Assembly (NCBI GenBank): GCA_017548545.1 | Contig: JAFYZW010000114.1 | Location: 1 to 64,000, forward strand | DNA length: 64,000 nt | Direction of reading: 5' to 3' | DNA from: Bacteroidales bacterium | GTDB lineage: Bacteria > Bacteroidota > Bacteroidia > Bacteroidales > UBA3663 | In this document: positions 16,724 through 25,754 of the stretch, piece by piece | How the letters are laid out: the number at the start of each line of letters is the position of its first letter | Numbering within the stretch: position 1 is the stretch's first letter | Notes under the pieces: generated by a model | Database searches by the model: none | What the model was told of the DNA's origin: nothing | The model's input: the letters and a program-made list of their open reading frames with translations, nothing else | Program-made: the position numbers and the translations under genes

Positions 16724-19700
16724 ATGAACACAAAGCATTCCATGAGCAAAAGTCTTGTTCTTGCTTCATTGTGCATGATGGCTCCTCTTGCCATCTGGGC
16801 ACAAACAGTAAATTTCAATCCGAAAGAAGACACTCTGAAAAATGCCATTTCAGCGATTGAGCAGCAATCAGGGTATTCTGTCGATTACAATGCCTCGGAG
16901 GTTGATGTAAACACCATCATCAAAACCCGTGACATCAATGGAGACATCGAAGCCAAAATCAGAGAGATGTTGAGCGGCACAGGTCTTACATGTGAAGTAA
17001 ACGGCAAACACATCATTATCAAGAAGGCCAGTGCTCAAAAAAGTGGCCGAATCGTGACCGGCACCATCCTTGACGAGCAAGGCGAACCGGTTGCTGGAGC
17101 TACCGTTCTGGCCAAAGGTACTACCATCGGCACCGTGACCGATATCGATGGTAATTATTCACTGGAAGTTCCTGCCGACTGCAACGAATTGCAATATTCG
17201 TACATCGGTTATACTCCGCAGGACATCGTCATCGGTAATAAAAGAACCGTGAATGTGACGATGGAAGAAGATTCACAACTGCTTGAAGACGTTGTTGTCG
17301 TAGGCTACGGCGTTCAGCGCAAGGTGGATCTTACCGGTTCTGTATCGGCCATTACTTCAAAGGAACTTGAAAGTAAGCCAGTGATGAGTACTGCCCAAGC
17401 CTTGGCAGGTGTAGCCCCCGGCTTAAGCGTAGTTGCTAACTCCGGACGTCCTGGTGCAGGCGCTTCCATAAAGATACGCGGCACTGGCACTTTCTCATCG
17501 GCAGGCAACGACCCACTGGTCCTCATAGATGGACTCGCAGGAAGTGTAGATGATGTTGATGCCAACGACATCCAGAGCATCTCGTTCCTCAAGGATGCAG
17601 CTTCGGCATCCATCTACGGCAACCGTGCCGCCAATGGTGTTATCCTTATTGAAACCAAGAAGGGAACAAAGGGGAAAACCCACGTGACCTATAGCAATCA
17701 GTTTGGTTGGCAGACAGCCAACGAATTGCCCGAGTTCCTGGAATCGGCTGACTATGCCACCTATTATAATATGGCCATGTCGAATATGGGTCGTGCCGAA
17801 GTTTATTCGGCCGATGTAATCCAGAAATACCGTTCGGGCAGCGATCCGGACAATTATCCCAATGCCAATCACCTCAAATGGCTCCTCGAAAGCGGCTCGG
17901 GCTTCCAGCACCAACATAATGTAAGCGTGCAAGGAGGAAGTGGCAACACCACCTATAACCTCTCCGTTGGATTGCGCGACCAGGATGGTCTAACCGCACG
18001 TACCAACAACAGGCGTCTGACCGCACTCTTCACTATGAAGAGCGAACTTTATAAGGATCTGACCCTCACTTTCAACCTCAATGCCTATCGCAACCGATAC
18101 GGAGCTCCCTACGGTTCTGGAAGTATCGATGCCATTATTGGATATGCCGTGCGCGAGACTCCTATCATTGCCGGCAAGAAAAGCGATGGTACCTATGGAT
18201 ACCAGGACGACTATTGCCCCGAAGGTTGGCTCGACAGCGAATCTTTTGTCAAGAACTACTCCACCAATGTCTCGGCATCGGCACAACTGAAATGGATCAC
18301 TCCCATCAAGGGCCTTTCCCTCACAGGTAAAGCCGGAACAAACTACTATACATCAAACAACAAGACATTCAAATCGACTGCACAGTTTGATGAGAACAAG
18401 AGCATTGGTCCAAATTCTCTCTCGGTAAGCAGCAGTAACAATCTCTACACCGACGTTGAGGCATTAGCCAACTATGACCTCAAGGTGGCTGACCATACAC
18501 TTAATGTGTTACTGGGCACATCGCTAGAGCAGACCCAGAACAAGGGATTGAATGGCTATCGCACTTCGTTCCCCAACAACTACCTCTATGAACTCTCTTC
18601 GGGCGATGCATCCACTTCGACCAATGGCAGTTCGTTGACGGAATATACTTTGTTGTCGTTCTTCGGTCGTGTCAACTATTCATTCAAAGACCGTTATCTC
18701 TTTGAAGCCAATATGCGTGCCGACGGTTCTTCGCGCTTTGCTGAAGGAAACCGCTGGGGTATCTTCCCTTCTGTCTCTGTCGGATGGCGTGTTTCAGAAG
18801 AATCATTCTGGAAGAACTCTGCCCTATCGTCTTGGTTTGATAACTTGAAGATACGTCTTTCGGAGGGTGTGCTCGGCAACCAGAATATCGACGTATATCC
18901 CTATCAGCAAACCTATACCCTCGGGCATAACTACGTTTTGGGAGGCTCGCTGGTATCGGGTGCCTATAGCGCAACCTACAAGAATGAAGATGTGACATGG
19001 GAACGCACCAGCATCTTTGACGTAGGTCTTGACTTCGGCATGTTTGGTGGCCGCTTGTCGGGTACCATCGACTATTTCAACAAATATACAAGCGACATCC
19101 TTGCGTCAGTCGAGGTGGCTACCATCATGGGCCGTGGTGTCGGTCAGTCAAACGTCGGTGCCGTATCGAATAAGGGTATCGAAGTGGAACTGAATTGGAA
19201 GGGACGAATCGGAAATGATTTCGAATATGGCATCGCTCCCAACTTCACGTATGTAAAGAATGCCGTTGAGGAACTCGCCGATGGCGCCACGGAGGACCTT
19301 AACAACAACCGTATTGTCGGTGAACCTATCGGCATCATCTACGGCTACGAGACCGAAGGACTCTTCGTTGACCAATCGGAAATCGACGCTGCCCCCGAAC
19401 AACTCGTTGGCAAGTCGAGCCTCAAGCCCGGTTACATCAGGTACAAGGATTTGGATAACGATGGAAAGGTGACTGCCAACGAAGATCGCAAGGTACTGGG
19501 TTCGATGACTCCAAAATTCTATTACGGTCTGAACCTTACCGCTTCGTACAAAGGCCTTGACCTTGCCGTTCTCTTCCAGGGTCTTGGTGGACATAAACGT
19601 CTCATCGGCTCGTATATGGCATACGCTTTCTACAATGGTGGTCAAATACAGAAATGGCAAGCCGAAGATTGTTGGACAGAAGCCAATCCAAACAAGTGGG

Positions 19701-20005
19701 CTTCTTACCCTCGCATCGAAACGATGAACATGAACAATGTGAATGCCCAGACATCGGACTTCTGGGTACGCAATGCAAGTTACCTGCGCTGCAAGAACAT
19801 CCAATTGGGTTACACCTTGCCCAAGGATATGGTCAAGAAAGTCGGCATCGACAATGTACGTGTCTTCTTCAGCGGCCAGAACCTCTTCACTTGGAGCTCC
19901 TTCTACAAGGGATGGGATCCGGAGAATGAAATCGGCACGGGCGATGCTCCATCATACTATCCAATTACGAGAATCTTCTCGTTCGGCATGAATGTCAAGT
20001 TCTAA
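16724..20005 (+). CDS. SusC-type TonB-dependent transporter with STN signalling domain
   Basis: The 1093-aa product has, in order, a signal peptide (to Ala26), an STN domain (about 30-100, NFNPKEDTLKNAISAIEQQS), a carboxypeptidase-regulatory-like domain (108-182), the TonB-box region VVVVGYGVQRKVDLTGS (190-206), a plug and a barrel ending in FGMNVKF. The STN domain is the part that contacts FecR anti-sigma factors, which fits the neighbouring genes. With the SusD and the GH29 fucosidase it forms a fucosylated-glycan PUL. ECF-controlled PULs of this layout usually serve host glycans. Confidence 0.95.
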   Translation: MNTKHSMSKSLVLASLCMMAPLAIWAQTVNFNPKEDTLKNAISAIEQQSGYSVDYNASEVDVNTIIKTRDINGDIEAKIREMLSGTGLTCEVNGKHIIIKKASAQKSGRIVTGTILDEQGEPVAGATVLAKGTTIGTVTDIDGNYSLEVPADCNELQYSYIGYTPQDIVIGNKRTVNVTMEEDSQLLEDVVVVGYGVQRKVDLTGSVSAITSKELESKPVMSTAQALAGVAPGLSVVANSGRPGAGASIKIRGTGTFSSAGNDPLVLIDGLAGSVDDVDANDIQSISFLKDAASASIYGNRAANGVILIETKKGTKGKTHVTYSNQFGWQTANELPEFLESADYATYYNMAMSNMGRAEVYSADVIQKYRSGSDPDNYPNANHLKWLLESGSGFQHQHNVSVQGGSGNTTYNLSVGLRDQDGLTARTNNRRLTALFTMKSELYKDLTLTFNLNAYRNRYGAPYGSGSIDAIIGYAVRETPIIAGKKSDGTYGYQDDYCPEGWLDSESFVKNYSTNVSASAQLKWITPIKGLSLTGKAGTNYYTSNNKTFKSTAQFDENKSIGPNSLSVSSSNNLYTDVEALANYDLKVADHTLNVLLGTSLEQTQNKGLNGYRTSFPNNYLYELSSGDASTSTNGSSLTEYTLLSFFGRVNYSFKDRYLFEANMRADGSSRFAEGNRWGIFPSVSVGWRVSEESFWKNSALSSWFDNLKIRLSEGVLGNQNIDVYPYQQTYTLGHNYVLGGSLVSGAYSATYKNEDVTWERTSIFDVGLDFGMFGGRLSGTIDYFNKYTSDILASVEVATIMGRGVGQSNVGAVSNKGIEVELNWKGRIGNDFEYGIAPNFTYVKNAVEELADGATEDLNNNRIVGEPIGIIYGYETEGLFVDQSEIDAAPEQLVGKSSLKPGYIRYKDLDNDGKVTANEDRKVLGSMTPKFYYGLNLTASYKGLDLAVLFQGLGGHKRLIGSYMAYAFYNGGQIQKWQAEDCWTEANPNKWASYPRIETMNMNNVNAQTSDFWVRNASYLRCKNIQLGYTLPKDMVKKVGIDNVRVFFSGQNLFTWSSFYKGWDPENEIGTGDAPSYYPITRIFSFGMNVKF

Positions 20006-20031
20006 GTTTAACCAATAAAGACTATTCTAAT

Positions 20032-21708
20032 ATGAAAACCAGATATTCAAACCTTTTTATGGGAAAGATGTGCATCGTGGCAGCTGTAGCCATGACTTTC
20101 GGATTGAGCAGCTGTGATGAAGACCTGTTGGAGAAGAATCCGCCTTCAGAAATCTCAAACGGCAACTTCTGGACTGGCGAAAGCGATGCGAAACTTGCTT
20201 TGGTAGGTTGTTACACTTCATCTAATGGATGGAATCATGACAATTTCGATTCACCTCAGGGCATGCTGTACTTGGATTTTGCAGGTGGCAACGGTACCGA
20301 GAAAGAGAACTTCACTTCGCTGATGTGCAGTACCAACACCCTGGCGACCAATAGCAACCTTCGTTATTACTGGTCGAATGCTTATACGAATATCGCCAAC
20401 TGCAACACCTTCCTCGACAACATCGAGTCATGCAAGATGGACGAGAGTAAGATCAAGGCTTGGTCGGCTGAAGTGAAATGCATCAGAGCTTCATTCCTTA
20501 TGAAACTTGCATTCCACTACAAGGACGTTCCTATGCCACTCACCACCCTCAGCATTGAGGATGCAAACACTATTGGTCAGACACCTCAGCAGCAGGTTTA
20601 TGACCAATGCGAGAAAGACCTCTTGGAAGCAGTCTCCCTCCTGCCTCTCGAATATTCGTCGGAGGACTATGGTCGATATACCCAAGGTGCTGCCCGTGCC
20701 TTGCTGGGTCGTCTCTATCTGGCCGAAAACCGTTGGTCAGATGCAGCCGCACAATACAAGGCAATCATCGATTCCAGAAAATATGAGATCGATAGAAGCC
20801 ATGGGGAAGACAGCTACGAGAAACTCTTCTGGTATGGTGGAGAGAACAGCAAGGAAAACATCTTCTTCATCAACGGATCTAAGGGCCAATATACCTGGTC
20901 GCGCTACATCTATCTAACACCCGAGACCTACGGCGGATGGCACCAGTTTGCCGTCTATAACGAGTTGGTTAAGGATTACTACTGCAAGGATGGCCTGAGC
21001 ATCGACGAATCGCCACTCTACAACAAACTGGATCCATACGCCAACCGTGAAGTACGTCTTTATGCATCAGTCTTCCTTCCTCCAGTGGGAACATATCCTG
21101 GCACCGTATTCAACGGTCAGGTCTATGACTGCTACAATGGAGGGTCAAGCAGCGATGCCTACAATAAGTTCAACCTGTTCAATGGTTATTGCCCGAAGAA
21201 AGGTCTTGATCCATCGAACGAAGACATCTGGAGCGCTTACGTGTATGTGCCTGTTATACGTTATGCTGAAGTACTGCTGAGTTATCTTGAGGCTGTGAAT
21301 GAATATGCTCCCTCGCAAGTCGATCAAACGCTGCTCGACTTGACAATTAATGACATACGCGATAGAGCTCTCCTTCCAGGTCTCGACAAGAACAAGCTAT
21401 CCAGCCAGGAAGCAGTTCGTCAGGCTGTTCGCAAGGAACGTCGAGTAGAGTTGGCTTTTGAAGGACTCCGACTATTTGATGTGCTGCGATGGGGAATAGC
21501 TGACAAGGAACTTAACCATTATTTCACAGGTGTATTGCTGAGCGATGATCCTTCAGCACATAACTATGGCGGCAATTCCGCCAAGGACGCTGATGGTTAT
21601 TATCAGTTCGAGCAAAGGGCATGGGCTTCACATAATCGTTATTGGCCTATTCCGCAGAATGACCTGAATGTGAACAAGAGTCTTGTACAGAACGAGGGTT
21701 ACAATTAG
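20032..21708 (+). CDS. SusD/RagB-type glycan-binding lipoprotein
   Basis: The product has 558 aa with lipobox GLSSC (Cys28). The SusD hallmarks are a long N-terminal helical region (NTFLDNIESCKM; WSAEVKCIRASFLMKLAFHYKDVP, the usual R-A.Y...L....G-V-P type site) and a C-terminal RYAEVLLSYLEAVNEYA ... INDIRDRA ... RKERRVELAFEGLRLFDVLRWG. It starts 26 bp after susC, so the two are one transcript, and together they bind and import the glycan released by surface enzymes. Confidence 0.95.
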   Translation: MKTRYSNLFMGKMCIVAAVAMTFGLSSCDEDLLEKNPPSEISNGNFWTGESDAKLALVGCYTSSNGWNHDNFDSPQGMLYLDFAGGNGTEKENFTSLMCSTNTLATNSNLRYYWSNAYTNIANCNTFLDNIESCKMDESKIKAWSAEVKCIRASFLMKLAFHYKDVPMPLTTLSIEDANTIGQTPQQQVYDQCEKDLLEAVSLLPLEYSSEDYGRYTQGAARALLGRLYLAENRWSDAAAQYKAIIDSRKYEIDRSHGEDSYEKLFWYGGENSKENIFFINGSKGQYTWSRYIYLTPETYGGWHQFAVYNELVKDYYCKDGLSIDESPLYNKLDPYANREVRLYASVFLPPVGTYPGTVFNGQVYDCYNGGSSSDAYNKFNLFNGYCPKKGLDPSNEDIWSAYVYVPVIRYAEVLLSYLEAVNEYAPSQVDQTLLDLTINDIRDRALLPGLDKNKLSSQEAVRQAVRKERRVELAFEGLRLFDVLRWGIADKELNHYFTGVLLSDDPSAHNYGGNSAKDADGYYQFEQRAWASHNRYWPIPQNDLNVNKSLVQNEGYN

Positions 21709-21728
21709 TTGTTGTATATATGTGTGTT

Positions 21729-21760
21729 GGGGGAAGGTGCTTCGTATCTTCCCCCATTTT
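21729..21760 (+). terminator. terminator after susD
   Basis: GGGGGAAG...CTTCCCCC (21729-21755) is followed by ATTTT. It separates susCD from the separately promoted fucosidase gene. Confidence 0.65.
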
Positions 21761-21780
21761 GAAATTTTTATTCATTTTAA

Positions 21781-21812
21781 TTTGGTCAATTCATTTTTTA
21801 TCTCTATCTTTG
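21781..21812 (+). promoter_or_regulatory. promoter of fucosidase gene
   Basis: TTTG (21781-21784) and TATCTTTG (21805-21812) are 20 nt apart; the ATG is at 21838. The fucosidase therefore has a housekeeping-type promoter in addition to its PUL neighbourhood. Confidence 0.65.
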
Positions 21813-21837
21813 CCGATAGAAATCAATACCAAACACT

Positions 21838-23478
21838 ATGAAACATTTTACCACCCTACTATCGTTGGCCATGGTTGCCACGATGAATGCACAAACCTAT
21901 GAAGTGCCCGTGCTGGAGAATGACGAACCGATGGCAACGGGCAAGTTTGAACCCACCTGGGAATCACTGAGCACCTACGAGGTGCCGGAATGGTTCCGCG
22001 ATGCAAAGTTCGGCATCTGGGCACATTGGGGTCCTCAATGTGTAGAAGGCTCAGGCGACTGGATGGCCCGCAGCCTCTATATGGAAGGTACCCGCGAATA
22101 TGAATTCCACCGAAAGAACTACGGACATCCGTCGGAAGTGGGCTTCAAGGACATCCTTCCACTCTTCAAAGCCGAAAGATGGGACCCTGAAGGACTCGTT
22201 GCCTTCTACAAGGAGATCGGAGCACAATACTTCTTCGCCCTGGGCAATCATCACGACAACTACGACCTTTGGGACAGCAAATACCAGCCATGGAACTCGA
22301 TGAACATCGGCCCACACAAAGATATTCTCGCAGGTTGGGCTGCCGCTGCCAAGAAGGCGGGACTACCCTTCGGCATCTCGTTCCATGCCGACCATGCCTG
22401 GACTTGGTACGAGCCATCACGCCGCTACGACACACGTGGTGATAAGATGGGCGTGCCTTACGATGGCTGGCTGACCAAGGAGGACGGCAAGGGCAAGTGG
22501 TGGGAAGGTTACGACCCACAAGAACTTTATGCCCAGAATCACCCCCTGAGCAAAGGCTCATGGGCCAATGGCATGATACATCGCCAATGGGGATGGGGTG
22601 ATGGCGCTTGTCCACCCTCACAGGAATTTGCTACTAACTTCTACAACCGAACCCTCGATGCCATCAATCGCTACAACCCCGACCTGATCTACTTCGACGT
22701 CACCGTGCTGCCCTTCTACCCCGTGAGTGACGCAGGCATGAAGATTGCCGCACACATGTACAACCACAGCATGGCAATGAACAATGGCGAGAACCGCGCT
22801 ATCGTCTTCGGCAAGATTCTCGAGAACGACCAGCAACGCAAAGCCCTGGTATGGGACGTGGAACGTGGTGCGCCCAATGAAATCGAACCCGAACCCTGGC
22901 AATGCTGCAACTGCATCGGTGGCTGGCACTATAATACTGAGATCTATGTGAAAGGCAGCTACAAGAGCGCTGCCACCGTAGCAAAGCTGCTCGTCGATAT
23001 CGTATCGAAAAACGGCAATATGCTACTCTCGGTACCTCTCCGCGCCGATGGCACTTTCGACGAGAAGGAGGAGGTAATACTCAAGGAATTCGGTGCATGG
23101 ATGAAGGTCAACAAAGAGAGCATCATCGGCACACGTCCATGGAAGATCTTTGGCGAAGGTCCCATTGCCGAAGCGACCATTCAGCTCAATGCCCAGGGCT
23201 TCAACGATGGCAATTACACCAAAGCAGGCAGCAATGAGATTCGTTTCACACAGACGGCAAAGAATCTCTACGTAAGTGCCCTTGCCTGGCCCGAGGATCA
23301 AACAATCACCATCAAGAGCCTTGCCAAAGGAAGCAAACTGTTCCCGAAAGGAATATCAAAGATCGAACTCCTCGGCTATGGTCCGGTCAAATTCCAGAGG
23401 ACAAAAGATGCACTCATCGTGACACTTCCCGACGAACCTCTCAATGGCATCATGCCGGTATTGAGAATCAGGAAATGA
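21838..23478 (+). CDS. GH29 alpha-L-fucosidase, secreted
   Basis: The 546-aa product has a short signal peptide (to about Ala18). GH29 hallmarks are KFGIWAHWGPQ near 57-67, the GNHHDNYDLW segment (136-145), and NPDLIYFDVTVLP, in which Asp287 is the expected nucleophile. The LLSVPLRADGTFDEKE stretch is the common GH29 LLNIGP-type element. The C-terminal 100 residues form a small beta domain. It removes terminal L-fucose from glycans in the periplasm or outside the cell. It ends the ECF/FecR/SusCD locus and points to fucosylated mucin or milk-type glycans. The acid/base residue was not assigned. Confidence 0.93.
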   Translation: MKHFTTLLSLAMVATMNAQTYEVPVLENDEPMATGKFEPTWESLSTYEVPEWFRDAKFGIWAHWGPQCVEGSGDWMARSLYMEGTREYEFHRKNYGHPSEVGFKDILPLFKAERWDPEGLVAFYKEIGAQYFFALGNHHDNYDLWDSKYQPWNSMNIGPHKDILAGWAAAAKKAGLPFGISFHADHAWTWYEPSRRYDTRGDKMGVPYDGWLTKEDGKGKWWEGYDPQELYAQNHPLSKGSWANGMIHRQWGWGDGACPPSQEFATNFYNRTLDAINRYNPDLIYFDVTVLPFYPVSDAGMKIAAHMYNHSMAMNNGENRAIVFGKILENDQQRKALVWDVERGAPNEIEPEPWQCCNCIGGWHYNTEIYVKGSYKSAATVAKLLVDIVSKNGNMLLSVPLRADGTFDEKEEVILKEFGAWMKVNKESIIGTRPWKIFGEGPIAEATIQLNAQGFNDGNYTKAGSNEIRFTQTAKNLYVSALAWPEDQTITIKSLAKGSKLFPKGISKIELLGYGPVKFQRTKDALIVTLPDEPLNGIMPVLRIRK

Positions 23479-23497
23479 TGAAACCATCGAACCAAAA

Positions 23498-23541
23498 ATA
23501 ACAACTCCACCCTCGAGATCCCTCTTGGGTGGAGTTGTTAT
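23498..23541. terminator. bidirectional terminator, fucosidase / LRR protein
   Basis: ATAACAACTCCACCC pairs with its complement (15 bp) around a 14-nt loop, between two convergent genes. Confidence 0.8.
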
Positions 23542-23561
23542 AATACCGCAAGCCATGTGGA

Positions 23562-24641
23562 TTATTCGGCCGAGATGGCCCCATGAAGGATGCGCCTGCA
23601 CTCGTCGAAGTTTGAGCTGACGAGCGCCTTGTAGATGGCATCCTTGAAGCGAGCATTCTGCTGCTGGAGTTCGATTACTTGACGCTGCAGGTCATTGATC
23701 TGATCATCATAGCTATAGTTGTCATACGTGTCGTAATTACCACCTTGTTGGGTATAGCCTTGCTGTCCATAACCCTGTGATGGATAGTTTTGCTGACCTT
23801 GTTGAACATAATTCTGCTGGTTGTAACCTTGCTGATTATAACCCTGCTGAACATAATTCTGCTGGTTATAACCCTGCTGATTATAGCTCTGCTGATTATT
23901 ACCCTGTTGACCATAATTCTGTTGGTTATATCCCTGTTGGTTGTAACCCTGCTGGTTATAGCCCTGCTGGTTATAGCCCTGTTGCCCATTGCCACCAATC
24001 TCGCGAATGTCGCTGAATGCACTCCAGTAGTTGGCATTGCGATAACTGGCAAAAGAACCGTAGGGAACATAGAGCGTGAAGGGCACCTTGCCACTGTCGT
24101 TCAGCGGGAAAGCTGAAGAAGCGACAGTGGGTGGCGTGACACTGTTGACGTAGAGTGTCTTCAGCGCTTCGCAGTCCTCGAAAGCTTCTATGCCGATGCT
24201 CACCACGCTGCGTGGCAGGGTGAGTTCGGTAAGCGAACTGCATTCCTCAAAAGCCTCATCACCGATGGTCTTGATGGCATCAGGAAGGTTGACCGTGGTC
24301 AGGTTACGACACTTCTGAAAGGCTGCATTACCAATGTAGGTCACAGTGGCCGGAACAGTGACAGACGAGAGGCCACGGCAATGCACGAAAGCAGATTTGC
24401 CGATTCCCACAACTGTGTAGCGATTACCTTCGGCATCAGTCACCTGAGTGGGTATCACGAGACTTCCGCTCACATAGGAGGCATTACGCTCGGTATAGTA
24501 CATGCGCGACACTTCGCACTCGTTGTTCGAGAGGACATTGAAGTAGAGGACACGTCCATCGGACGTGGTGGCCTGAAAGTCGTAGGCCATAGCCGACATA
24601 ACAGCCGAAAAGGCAAAAAGCAGAGTGAATAGTTTTTTCAT
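23562..24641 (-). CDS. secreted LRR_5 (BspA-like) protein with YNQQG repeat tail
   Basis: The product has 359 aa: a signal peptide (to about Ala19), four or so BspA-type leucine-rich repeats at about 75-165 (for example [20 protein letters not shown]), a short beta region ending at FSDIREIGG, then a low-complexity domain at about 218-300 built from GYNQQ-type pentamers with NYGQQ/NYVQQ variants. A Tyr/Asp spacer and a C-terminal helix with coiled-coil character (about 315-345, [18 protein letters not shown]) follow. The Q/N/Y/G-rich domain is prion-like in composition. BspA-type LRRs usually mediate surface binding. A promoter lies 43 nt upstream. The role of the tail is unknown. Confidence 0.88.
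   Translation of the reverse strand: MKKLFTLLFAFSAVMSAMAYDFQATTSDGRVLYFNVLSNNECEVSRMYYTERNASYVSGSLVIPTQVTDAEGNRYTVVGIGKSAFVHCRGLSSVTVPATVTYIGNAAFQKCRNLTTVNLPDAIKTIGDEAFEECSSLTELTLPRSVVSIGIEAFEDCEALKTLYVNSVTPPTVASSAFPLNDSGKVPFTLYVPYGSFASYRNANYWSAFSDIREIGGNGQQGYNQQGYNQQGYNQQGYNQQNYGQQGNNQQSYNQQGYNQQNYVQQGYNQQGYNQQNYVQQGQQNYPSQGYGQQGYTQQGGNYDTYDNYSYDDQINDLQRQVIELQQQNARFKDAIYKALVSSNFDECRRILHGAISAE
23760..23990 (-). repeat. 15-bp minisatellite encoding GYNQQ pentamers
   Basis: About 15 in-frame copies of a 15-bp unit (on the + strand variants of CTGCTGGTTATAGCC) code for the YNQQG domain. The unit is a multiple of three, so slippage would change domain length without breaking the frame. Confidence 0.85.
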
Positions 24642-24683
24642 AAGTATTATATATTATCATTAATGTTTCACGGTTTCACGCCG

Positions 24684-24715
24684 CAAATATAAAGATAATT
24701 CCCGACACTTCCAAA
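24684..24715 (-). promoter_or_regulatory. promoter of the LRR/YNQQG gene
   Basis: On the - strand TTTG (24715-24712) and TATATTTG (24691-24684) are 20 nt apart. The -33 box lies in the loop of the hairpin at 24697-24729. Confidence 0.6.
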
Positions 24716-24729
24716 AAGTATCGGGAATT
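24697..24729 (-). terminator. hairpin after the acid phosphatase gene
   Basis: On the - strand AATTCCCGATACTT pairs with AAGTGTCGGGAATT (14 bp, one wobble). Only a short T run follows, so this may be a weak terminator that also shapes the overlapping promoter. Confidence 0.45.
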
Positions 24730-24840
24730 ATTTTGTCTTTGTAAGATTTTTATACACGAATTATCGTATTTGAGAATCATTGTATGTCATACAGAAAACG
24801 ACGGATTCTCATTAGGGATTCGCATATCCGCAAATAATCA

Positions 24841-25698
24841 TTACTGAGTGGCGTACTTGCGTCCGTTCTGCACCTTGATGCCAGGTGTTTGTTCGATAGC
24901 GCGTGTACCATCGATGCGGAAGATGTATTTGGTGGGAGCTGGGGCGGCAGCAGCCACTGCATCGACCTCTACAACCTGTCCAGTCTTCACAGCATATTCG
25001 TATTGAGCCTTCTCCATCTGCTCGCGGAAAGCGGGGCTACCCTGAAGGGCGCAGAAACCAATACTTGCTGCTGTACGGCTGGCATCGACATCACTCTGCC
25101 AGTGGGCACCCACGATGACACGGCTATTGCAGTAATCCCAACCACGGCGGAAGATCTCGTTGGCACGGGCAGGGGCAATTTGAGCCAAGAGCAGGGCAAT
25201 ACCCCAACCGCGCAGAGAGTGACCTGAGGGATAACTGCCTTCACCGCGTAACTCTTCCTCCTCGTTCGAGGGCATGGTATCGTCGAAACGCTCGAAAGGA
25301 CGCTGACGGCCATAATATGCCTTGCATTTCTTGCGCATGGGATCGGTAGTTGCCAAACTGTTAACCAACAGCTTGTAGATTTCTGGCGTATCTTCAGGAG
25401 TAATTGTCAAGCCGAAGGCTTCCGCATACTGTCCGAAGAACATTGTCAAATTGTCCCACTCGGCATCGGCAATGGCCAAAGCCAGGCGATCGGGATCTTG
25501 ACGCTGCAACTTGCCCCAACCGTAACGTACTATGTCGTTAGCAAACTCAGGGCTCTCAAAGGCGGGAGGTTCGGGCATGATTTCCAAAAGCTCAGGCAAC
25601 TCGGATAATTCGAAATAGGGCTGCACGGTCTCGTCCTGTGCACCAGCGTTCATCGTAGCCATTAGGGCGGCTACTACCAACATGAGATACTTTTTCAT
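24841..25698 (-). CDS. class A acid phosphatase (PAP2 superfamily), periplasmic
   Basis: The product has 285 aa with a signal peptide (to Ala20). The three PAP2 motifs are intact: KAYYGRQRP (Lys126, Arg133), GSYPSGHS (His160) and SRVIVGAHWQSD (Arg193, His199, Asp203). The GSYPSGH form is the signature of class A non-specific acid phosphatases such as PhoN. A C-terminal extension (about 255-285, FRIDGTRAIEQTPGIKVQNG) resembles the short sorting-like tails of other secreted Bacteroidales proteins, for example the neighbouring CotH protein. It follows the cotH-like gene by 56 bp and is probably co-transcribed. Confidence 0.92.
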   Translation of the reverse strand: MKKYLMLVVAALMATMNAGAQDETVQPYFELSELPELLEIMPEPPAFESPEFANDIVRYGWGKLQRQDPDRLALAIADAEWDNLTMFFGQYAEAFGLTITPEDTPEIYKLLVNSLATTDPMRKKCKAYYGRQRPFERFDDTMPSNEEEELRGEGSYPSGHSLRGWGIALLLAQIAPARANEIFRRGWDYCNSRVIVGAHWQSDVDASRTAASIGFCALQGSPAFREQMEKAQYEYAVKTGQVVEVDAVAAAAPAPTKYIFRIDGTRAIEQTPGIKVQNGRKYATQ

Positions 25699-25754
25699 CT
25701 ATTTTAATTTGTTATTTCTATCGCAATTATAGTAACTAAAGCATCTATAATCAA

